The notes below the pieces were generated by a model. It ran no database searches. It was not told the DNA's origin and was given only the letters and a program-made list of their open reading frames with translations. DNA of 64,000 nt from NCBI GenBank assembly GCA_016933695.1, contig JAFGAL010000001.1, positions 124,001 through 188,000 on the forward strand, read 5' to 3'. The translations under genes and the position numbers were made by a program. Below are positions 57,808 through 64,000 of this stretch, piece by piece; position 1 is the stretch's first letter, and the number at the start of each line of letters is the position of its first letter. Source of the stretch: Candidatus Zixiibacteriota bacterium. Lineage in GTDB: Bacteria; Zixibacteria; MSB-5A5; GN15; PGXB01.

Positions 57808-60102
57808 ATGAATACGATTTGGGGCAGAATACTCACTGGCATCTGCGGCGTCATTCTTATCGCGGGTTCGGCACTCGGTGCACATCGAACGATCACCGGC
57901 CGGACGCTTGATAAAAACGACCTGCCGCTCGTCGGCGCGACGGTGCTTTTATATCATCATGACCGGTATGTTACGGGAGCCGCGACAGACATTTCCGGCG
58001 CTTTCTCATTCGCAATTGACGACTCTCTTCTCACGGCATTGGAACTCAGAATCTCATCGGTCGGTTACACATCGCTAACTTACACCATTAAATCTGACAG
58101 TGATACCTCCGCGATTATTCTGTATCTCGATGAAAACGCCATTCAACTGAACCGGATCACGGTTCGTCCGATCCGCGAAGCCAATCTGGCCCAACTCAAA
58201 CTCTCCTCCGCCACGATTTCTCGTCAGTCGCGTCATTCGCTGGTGTCCACCAACCCGGTCGCCGCGATCAAACAGCCGCAGGTGATGCGCGAAGGATCGA
58301 GCCATTCCTCGAAACTGCGTGTTTACGGAACCAGCCCGACCTACTACCTCAACGGAACCGCCATCGGCTATGACCCAAATCACTACGGCATGTTCAGTAT
58401 TATTCCCGGCACCGCCTTGAACAGTCTGACGGTGTATCCGCTGGGAACCGACGCGTCGTTCGCGCTTCCGGCGGCGGTCACGATGGATTCGCCCACGACG
58501 TTCTCGAGCCGTCTCCAGGGGGCGATGAATCTTTCGACCACCGACGCCACCGCAACGATGGGATTGGGCGGTGGCCGGTATTTTTTAACGGCGTCTCTGC
58601 GCAAGTCGGTGCTTGACAAGCTGGTCGATGAACTCAATGTCGACGGTGACCGCACCAGTATTCCCCCGACTAATTTCCAGGATGTTTTTGTCTCAACCGG
58701 TTTGCGGCTGTCGTCGAATACGTGTTTGCTGGTCGATCATTACCAGGTGCGCGATTATTTGTCCTACCAGCTCGATCCGACCGACCTCAATCCCGAGGGA
58801 ATCGACACCTATCAGCACACCAATGAAAAATACTACGGGGCGAAACTGCAGACAATCGGACGGCATACCAGTTTCAAACTGCAGATGTCGGCGCGATCAA
58901 GCTATGAAATCTACCGGGCGTATCCGCCGGAGAATTACAATAAAGGCGATTATCATGTATATCTGAACAGCGAGCGCCGGACCTACCAGGCCTCCGCCGA
59001 AACCGGTCTCAATGTCGATTCCTGGGAGATTACCATCGGTGATCAGGGGCAGTATATCGCCGACCGGGAGATTGTCATGGACCAGTACGGCTGGAATTTC
59101 CTTCCGCCCGATGCCGCCAGCGACAATCCGTTTCTCTACCAGTACGAACTGAACGAATTGTATCAGAACTACGTTTCGAACGATAACGAATTCAACAACG
59201 CCGCATATGCCACGGTATGTTATCATTTCGCCCACGGCAAAATCTCCAGCGGCATCCGGCATGAATATTTCGGCACTCTCGGCAAAAAGCGGGAATGGGT
59301 CAGCCGCCACACCCTGACCTTGTACCCGGCGGAACATCATCAGGTGGAGTTGTTCTACGGCACGTTCGCGGAAAACCCCGCCAATAAAATCATCCAGCCG
59401 TACCAGGTACCGATTCATGACAACCTGGAAAATCTGCGTCCGGTGCTGACCAGATTGCTGGCGGTCAAATACACCTACGGGCCGGCGCGTATCGATGTTT
59501 TCCGCAAGACCATTAGCAGACTTCCGGTACTGACGCCGGATTTCAGCGAGGTTGCCAAAGACGGTTCGGTCGGAGAGAGTTTCATTACAATGCAGTCAAC
59601 GGGGGCAATCGAGTTTTACGGAGCCAATATCGCCCTGGCAATGGATCGCCTTCCCTATGTTCACGGGAATCTCCAAATGTATTACGGGTATTCCCACGCC
59701 GATAAGATCGTCGGAAATGTCACCATGCCGTACGAACTCAACGCCGAACACCGGTTTTACCTGTCATACGGGCGCCGCCTGGTCGGATGTGTGAGTTTCG
59801 GGACGGAGTTTGCGGCACGCTCCGGCTACTACTACACACCGGTCTGGACCGCGGATTACGACAAGGGCCTGAACCGGTATTCCCAGGAATACTATGAAAG
59901 CCATTTACAGACCGAAAATTCCGAGCGGTTCCCGGTCAATTATACGCTCGACATGCATTTCGATTTCGACTTCGGCAAGGTTGCGTTGTATCTCGGCGTT
60001 TCCAATGTCACCAATCATGACAATCCAATTATCAATTCCTCCGACGGATATGTTTACGACGCCGGTATCCTGCCGAATATCGGCCTGACTTATTCCTTCT
60101 AA
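57808..60102 (+). CDS. TonB-dependent receptor-like outer-membrane protein
   Basis: This 764-residue protein has a signal peptide (ILTGICGVILIAGSALG), a CarboxypepD_reg-like domain (RTITGRTLDKNDLPLVGATV), a degenerate plug and a long barrel ending in Phe (IGLTYSF). The plug lacks the usual IRG and GVxV motifs and the TonB box is not evident. It may be a ligand-specific receptor variant, or a non-transporting relative. No riboswitch or Fur-like site is visible upstream. The adjacent genes do not point to a substrate. Confidence 0.8.
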   Translation: MNTIWGRILTGICGVILIAGSALGAHRTITGRTLDKNDLPLVGATVLLYHHDRYVTGAATDISGAFSFAIDDSLLTALELRISSVGYTSLTYTIKSDSDTSAIILYLDENAIQLNRITVRPIREANLAQLKLSSATISRQSRHSLVSTNPVAAIKQPQVMREGSSHSSKLRVYGTSPTYYLNGTAIGYDPNHYGMFSIIPGTALNSLTVYPLGTDASFALPAAVTMDSPTTFSSRLQGAMNLSTTDATATMGLGGGRYFLTASLRKSVLDKLVDELNVDGDRTSIPPTNFQDVFVSTGLRLSSNTCLLVDHYQVRDYLSYQLDPTDLNPEGIDTYQHTNEKYYGAKLQTIGRHTSFKLQMSARSSYEIYRAYPPENYNKGDYHVYLNSERRTYQASAETGLNVDSWEITIGDQGQYIADREIVMDQYGWNFLPPDAASDNPFLYQYELNELYQNYVSNDNEFNNAAYATVCYHFAHGKISSGIRHEYFGTLGKKREWVSRHTLTLYPAEHHQVELFYGTFAENPANKIIQPYQVPIHDNLENLRPVLTRLLAVKYTYGPARIDVFRKTISRLPVLTPDFSEVAKDGSVGESFITMQSTGAIEFYGANIALAMDRLPYVHGNLQMYYGYSHADKIVGNVTMPYELNAEHRFYLSYGRRLVGCVSFGTEFAARSGYYYTPVWTADYDKGLNRYSQEYYESHLQTENSERFPVNYTLDMHFDFDFGKVALYLGVSNVTNHDNPIINSSDGYVYDAGILPNIGLTYSF

Positions 60103-60129
60103 TAAAAAACCCGTCCTTTCGGACGGGTT
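60101..60129 (-). terminator. Bidirectional terminator
   Basis: AACCCGTCC (60108-60116) pairs with GGACGGGTT (60121-60129). The minus-strand T-run (GGTTTTTTATT) is strong, serving the caspase-like gene, while the + strand has only a short T stretch after the receptor gene. Confidence 0.85.
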
Positions 60130-60154
60130 GGATATTGGTGAAATTACATCTTAA

Positions 60155-61036
60155 TTAAATATCGAATCCTCCCTCATACAGGTCGGTGTGCGCCGGCGTG
60201 GCCCGGAGATGATAGGTCTTGGCCCAGGCTTTCATTTGGGTTTCGGCGTATGAGGCAATATCCTCCGCATAGACTTTGTTCAGATCCTCGGCGGCGATCA
60301 GCCAGAAATAAGTCCAGGCGCCATGTTCGAACGCCGGCACGTCGTATGAACTGGAACTGGTCGACGCGGTCGCCATCATCGTTCCGGCTTCGGCATCACC
60401 ATGGAAATCACCGATTACACAGCAATCCAGCGTCATCGTCTTTTTCGTGCAGTTGATCGCATTGAAATACTGCATGACATAACCATGCGTCAAATAGTAC
60501 AGATCGGTGGAAATGATACTTGATCCGTATGTCTGGACTTTGACACCATGGCCGGAATAGCAAAAGGCGACTTCATCACCGGGAACGGCCTGGTTAACCA
60601 GCCATTGCAAGCCGGCGGTTATGTTATCGGCGGTGGCGTTGCCGTCAAGGTCCATTACCACTGTGAAGCCCTGGCTCTGGAGATAACTCTTCATCGCCAC
60701 GGCATCTTCATCGCAATACTGCAGATCGTTGACCGTGCCTTCATAATCAGAGATGCCGACAATGTAGGCGTACTTGTGCGCCGGATTGGGATTGGGATCG
60801 TCACCGCCCGGATCGGGAGGCGGCGGAGTCGGTTTTTTATCCAGGCTCGGCATTGACGCGGGTTGCATAATCGCCACCTGCACTTCGGCCTGCGGACGCA
60901 ATTCGACAAATTCCGGGCGCTGGAGCATGGTCCCGATATCGGTGGTATCAGAATTGTTGACGGTGGGTGACTGGCTGCATCCGAACAGCATCAAGAGTGC
61001 AATACTGACGGCAAAAAGCGTGAGTAGCTTTTTCAT
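60155..61036 (-). CDS. Caspase-like (peptidase C14) lipoprotein
   Basis: ATG 61036 with GGAGAG upstream starts a lipoprotein signal (LLTLFAVSIALLMLFGC), giving 293 residues. A Pro-rich linker (KPTPPPPDPGGDDPNPNP) leads to a caspase-like domain: YAYIVGISDYEGTVNDLQYC, catalytic His in FCYSGHGVK and a probable catalytic Cys in MTLDCCVIGD (DCC in place of DSC). Metacaspase/caspase homologues cleave after basic or acidic residues. On the envelope its role is unknown. It is probably a surface or periplasmic protease. Confidence 0.85.
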   Translation of the reverse strand: MKKLLTLFAVSIALLMLFGCSQSPTVNNSDTTDIGTMLQRPEFVELRPQAEVQVAIMQPASMPSLDKKPTPPPPDPGGDDPNPNPAHKYAYIVGISDYEGTVNDLQYCDEDAVAMKSYLQSQGFTVVMDLDGNATADNITAGLQWLVNQAVPGDEVAFCYSGHGVKVQTYGSSIISTDLYYLTHGYVMQYFNAINCTKKTMTLDCCVIGDFHGDAEAGTMMATASTSSSSYDVPAFEHGAWTYFWLIAAEDLNKVYAEDIASYAETQMKAWAKTYHLRATPAHTDLYEGGFDI

Positions 61037-61292
61037 GGTTCTCTCTCCATTAACTAACGTTGGCGTGATGCGACCGGGGAGTCGCACGGTTAGCTACAAT
61101 TCGACGGTGGTTTTCCTCCTTTCCCTTTCAGGCACTGCCCCGTGTTGATGTAAAGAGAGAGCTGAAATACACGTAATCCATGAAAACAATATAGCCTTTT
61201 TGAAAATAATGGAAAGCATTTTCAGACAAGGAAAAACGCCGCGCCCGCCCGGACGGCGGTAACGCGTCGTTTTATAACAAGTTACGGGGAAT
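61037..61292. other. Intergenic stretch, no gene seen
   Basis: This is the promoter side of the caspase-like gene. The 98-residue minus-strand ORF at 61094-61390 has no start signal or recognisable content. No hairpin or repeat stands out. Confidence 0.5.
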
Positions 61293-61430
61293 CTATAAAT
61301 CCGGCACGGTTGTAAACTGCCAGACCGGTCCGGCGATTTCGCCGCCGTAGCAGTCGTGCGCCACGACATAAAGCCTGTCAGCGAATTCATCCAGACCGTT
61401 TATTTCGTCAGGACCTTTACCATCTGGCTG
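61293..61430 (-). pseudogene. Possible remnant of a secreted protein's C-terminal fibronectin-like domain
   Basis: In the frame ending at TAG 61293 the sequence reads DEFADRLYVVAHDCYGGE then IAGPVWQFTTVP, which looks like the last strands of an FN3-like extracellular domain (WxFTT ending). It has no start, overlaps the end of the phosphatase gene in another frame, and no upstream part is seen. I infer the decayed end of a gene. It could also be chance. Confidence 0.3.
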
Positions 61431-62188
61431 TGGATTCGGCCGTTGGTTGCCAGGATGTACTTATCATAAATCGAATATCCGGCACCGGCGAAGTCGGTCA
61501 CCTTGCCACCAGCCTCGGTTACGATCACAATTCCGGCGGCGGTGTCCCACGGATGCAGTTTCAGTTCCCAGAATCCGTCGAATCGCCCGCAGGCCAGATA
61601 ACACAAATCCAGCGCGGCCGATCCGGCCCTTCGGATTCCCCGCGCCAGTTTGGCGAAACGCCGGAATTGCTTGAGATTGTCCTCGCGCGAGGAACCGATG
61701 TCATACGGAAAACCGGTTGCCAGAAGCGCATGTTCGAGCTTGGCCTGGTCGGTGACCGTGATTTTCCGTCGATTCAGCCAGGCGCCGCCGCCTTTACAGG
61801 CGCTGAACATCTCATCGCGCATCGGATCATAGATGGCGCCAAGTATCATTTCGCCCTGACACTCAAGAGCAATCGAAACGCAGTAAAACGGGAAATTATG
61901 CGCGAAATTGGTGGTCCCGTCCAGCGGATCGATAATCCACTTGAATTCCGATCCGTTGTCGATACTCGCTTTCTCCTCGGTCAGGATCGAATGATCGGGA
62001 TATTGATGTTGAATGCTGTCGATAATATAACTCTCGGATGCCAGATCGGCATCGGTGACCAGATCGACCCGCCCTTTCAGCTCGATGCGGTGATGTTGTC
62101 GAGCCTTTTTGTCGAGAATTTCTCCGGCGCCAAGTGCGGTGATCCGGGCAAATCGGGTTAATTTGCGAAGGTAGTGAGGTGATATCAT
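61400..62188 (-). CDS. Inositol monophosphatase-family phosphatase
   Basis: This 262-residue protein has the metal-binding signatures VTDADLASE, ILTEEKAS, WIIDPLDGTTNFAHNFP and the C-terminal WDTAAGIVIVTEAGG. This family includes inositol-1-phosphatase (SuhB) and the bisphosphate nucleotidases; the sequence fits SuhB-like enzymes best. It begins three bases after the stop of the ABC exporter gene, which suggests coupled translation. Confidence 0.94.
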   Translation of the reverse strand: MISPHYLRKLTRFARITALGAGEILDKKARQHHRIELKGRVDLVTDADLASESYIIDSIQHQYPDHSILTEEKASIDNGSEFKWIIDPLDGTTNFAHNFPFYCVSIALECQGEMILGAIYDPMRDEMFSACKGGGAWLNRRKITVTDQAKLEHALLATGFPYDIGSSREDNLKQFRRFAKLARGIRRAGSAALDLCYLACGRFDGFWELKLHPWDTAAGIVIVTEAGGKVTDFAGAGYSIYDKYILATNGRIHSQMVKVLTK

Positions 62189-62191
62189 GGA

Positions 62192-63985
62192 TTACATCGC
62201 AGTCCTTACGCTTTCCTGTTTGAATTGCATTTGATACAGTTTATAGTAAATACCTTTTTGTTCAAGCAGTTCGTGATGTTTGCCCATTTCACGGAGCTTG
62301 CCGTGATGCAGGACAATAATCTTATCCGCCTTTTCGATTGTCGAGAGACGATGGGCAATCATGATGGCGGTGCGATTCTCCAAAAGATTATCCAGCGCCT
62401 TTTGAATCATCTTCTCAGTCGCCGTATCGACCGAACTGGTGGCTTCATCGAGAACCAGAATATTCGGATTGAACGCCAGCGCCCGCGCAAACGACAGCAG
62501 CTGTTTCTGCCCGGTCGAAAGAGTCGCGCCGCGCTCTTTAACCTCCGCATTCAGACCGCCTTCGGCGTCAATCACATAATCATACAGATTGACCCGCCGC
62601 AGGGCGGCACGGATTTGATCATCGGTGATATCCCTGTTGCCCAGACGAATATTGCCGGCATAATCACCCGAAAAGATAAAGACATCCTGCAGAACCAGTC
62701 CCAACTGCTCGCGAAGAACACCAAGCGGGTAAGCCTTCAATTCCACGCCATCAAGTTTGATCGATCCTTTTTGATAATCGTAAAAGCGAAACAGCAGTGA
62801 TACCAGAGAGGTTTTCCCCGCCCCGGTCGCGCCGACAATGGCGACTTTCTCCCCCGGTTCGACCGTAAAGGTCACATCCCGGAGTACCGGTTCATCCGGG
62901 TTGTATCCGAACCAGACACCATCGAATTCGATTTTACCGTTAAACTGCTTTGGTGCCGTCGTTTTTTGCACGTCAATCTGATCCGGCTTGGTATCCAGCA
63001 ATTTGAAAATGCGCTCTGATGACGCCATTGAGGCCTGCAGAACATTATATTTCTCGGCCAGATCGCGAATCGGATGATAAAATCGCTGAACCAATTGAAT
63101 AAACGCCACCAGCTCGCCGAAGGTCAGCGCCGCCGCGATAATCTGCACCCCGCCGTAATAAATCAGCACCGCCAGTGAAACGGAACTGATCAACTCGACT
63201 GCCGGGAAAAAGGTGGCGTAATAGTAAATCGACCGAAAGTGTGCATCACGCAAGTGTGCATTAATTGTGGAGAACCTGTCAAAAACCCGCTTCTCACGGG
63301 TAAAAAGCTGGATAATGGTCATTCCGGTGATATGTTCCTGCACGAATGCGTTCAACCGGGCCAGCCGGGTCCGAACTTCACGGTAAATCGCGCGAACTTT
63401 TTTTCGAAAAATCGCGGTTGCGATTATTAACAGCGGCAAAACCATGAATGTCAGCAGAGCCAATTGCCAGTTATAGTATAACAGGGCGATGACAATCCCG
63501 ATTAAAACAATAATATCGCCGAAAACCGAGACCAGCCCCGATGAGAACATTTCATCGAGCACGTTGACGTCGTTGGTAACTCGTGTCACCAGCCGTCCAA
63601 CCGGGTTTTTATCGAAAAAACCCAGATGCAGGCGCTGAAGATGCCGAAAAATCTGCATGCGGATATCAAATTGCACTTTTTGGCCGATAAACATCGTGAT
63701 ATACATCTGTAAAAACGACAGCGCAAAGCCCGCCAACAGGATACCGGCATACGCCAGCGCCATGCGGGCCATGCCGCTCATGTCGTTTTGCATGATATAC
63801 CGGTCGATGGTGATCTGTACCGTAATGGGAAGAAGAAGCTGAAGGCCGGAAGCCAATACCAGAAGAAAGGTCGCCAGTGCCAGCCAGAGCCGATACGGCC
63901 GAACATAGGTCAGCAAGCGCCGCATCAGGCGGGAGTCATAGGCCTTCCCCAGTACTTCCTCTTCATGATATCCGTTGGTACTCAC
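62192..63985 (-). CDS. ABC exporter half-transporter (MsbA/LmrA/BmrA-like)
   Basis: This 597-residue protein has six membrane helices (about 25-320) and an ATPase domain with Walker A VGATGAGKTSL, signature LSTGQKQLLSFARAL and Walker B ILVLDEATSSVD. The STGQ signature is an LSGGQ variant seen in some half-transporters. The start is GTG 63985. Just upstream, at the window edge, sequence reads ATG TAG, which may be the end of another gene; a partner ABC half-transporter would make a heterodimer, but that is a guess. Lipid or drug export is possible. Confidence 0.93.
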   Translation of the reverse strand: MSTNGYHEEEVLGKAYDSRLMRRLLTYVRPYRLWLALATFLLVLASGLQLLLPITVQITIDRYIMQNDMSGMARMALAYAGILLAGFALSFLQMYITMFIGQKVQFDIRMQIFRHLQRLHLGFFDKNPVGRLVTRVTNDVNVLDEMFSSGLVSVFGDIIVLIGIVIALLYYNWQLALLTFMVLPLLIIATAIFRKKVRAIYREVRTRLARLNAFVQEHITGMTIIQLFTREKRVFDRFSTINAHLRDAHFRSIYYYATFFPAVELISSVSLAVLIYYGGVQIIAAALTFGELVAFIQLVQRFYHPIRDLAEKYNVLQASMASSERIFKLLDTKPDQIDVQKTTAPKQFNGKIEFDGVWFGYNPDEPVLRDVTFTVEPGEKVAIVGATGAGKTSLVSLLFRFYDYQKGSIKLDGVELKAYPLGVLREQLGLVLQDVFIFSGDYAGNIRLGNRDITDDQIRAALRRVNLYDYVIDAEGGLNAEVKERGATLSTGQKQLLSFARALAFNPNILVLDEATSSVDTATEKMIQKALDNLLENRTAIMIAHRLSTIEKADKIIVLHHGKLREMGKHHELLEQKGIYYKLYQMQFKQESVRTAM

Positions 63986-64000
63986 GGCTACATGTTCTCC

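Noticed and set aside
61094-61390. 98-residue minus-strand ORF
   Set aside because: The protein is basic and low in structure; the better reading of this region is the FN3-like remnant in another frame.
1-64000. CRISPR array, tRNA, rRNA, phage or IS genes
   Set aside because: No regularly spaced repeats, cloverleaf-like stretches, rRNA-like blocks or transposase/integrase motifs were seen on reading.

Overview
The window looks like a chromosomal segment of a Gram-negative, probably anaerobic or microaerophilic bacterium of the FCB group. Candidate phylum Zixibacteria is my best guess. The reasons are two secreted proteins ending in dockerin-like tails of the form NLLDILYLIDFIYG, TonB-dependent receptors with CarboxypepD_reg-like N-termini, lipoproteins, very large multihaem cytochromes, and strong GGAGG ribosome sites. 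Taxonomy is inferred from style, not from a marker gene. I see no rRNA, tRNA, CRISPR array, transposase or phage gene.

Layout. 1-7 kb: an ECF sigma factor overlapping a fused anti-sigma/TPR protein, a MacAB-type efflux set and a ZU5-like lipoprotein. 7-13 kb: a TetR gene with a conserved protein of unknown function, a secreted C10 peptidase with PKD and dockerin-like modules, and a methyltransferase. 13-26.5 kb: a histidine kinase and an NtrC-type activator, then a good -24/-12 (sigma54) promoter and a structured leader. These precede an operon of a small Cys-rich protein, a NuoE-like protein, a NuoF-GltD fusion, a short NuoG-like protein and a stand-alone GltB-like FMN protein, followed by a PPDK-N/nucleotidyltransferase protein. 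The core resembles the electron-bifurcating BfuABC/Sporomusa-type Nfn (StnABC) enzymes but carries an extra GltB-like subunit. 26.5-33 kb: cytochrome bd oxidase, a secreted dienelactone hydrolase, an MscS channel with a LapA-like protein, and a globin-coupled diguanylate cyclase.

33-43.5 kb is a multihaem electron-transfer island: a decahaem MtrA/DmsE-like cytochrome, an MtrB/PioB-like outer-membrane barrel, a tetrahaem c554-like cytochrome, and two inner-membrane b-type cytochromes fused to 19 and 8 c-type haem sites. A TetR gene heads the MtrAB operon. A near-identical palindrome lies in its promoter and in the divergent promoter of the two big cytochromes, so the parts are probably co-regulated. 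The barrel gene is split by one in-frame UGA that is followed at the right distance by a SECIS-like hairpin.

43.5-48 kb: a cobalamin riboswitch with a textbook sigma70 promoter controls a BtuB-like receptor and a beta-propeller protein reminiscent of BtuG but dockerin-tailed. 48-53 kb: an HdrC-HdrB-FrdB-FrdA-like operon (split thiol:fumarate or methylmenaquinol:fumarate reductase type) behind an 18-bp perfect palindrome, then a HAD phosphatase and a small zinc-ribbon protein. 53.0-53.4 kb is a cluster of palindromic repeats. 53.5-64 kb: glmS and a GlmM-type mutase, an alpha/beta hydrolase, a second TonB-type receptor, a caspase-like lipoprotein, a possible gene remnant, an inositol monophosphatase and an ABC exporter cut close to the window edge.

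The best candidates for undescribed biology are the bifurcating-type operon with its GltB-like subunit and sigma54 control, and the EET island with its UGA-interrupted porin and shared operator.
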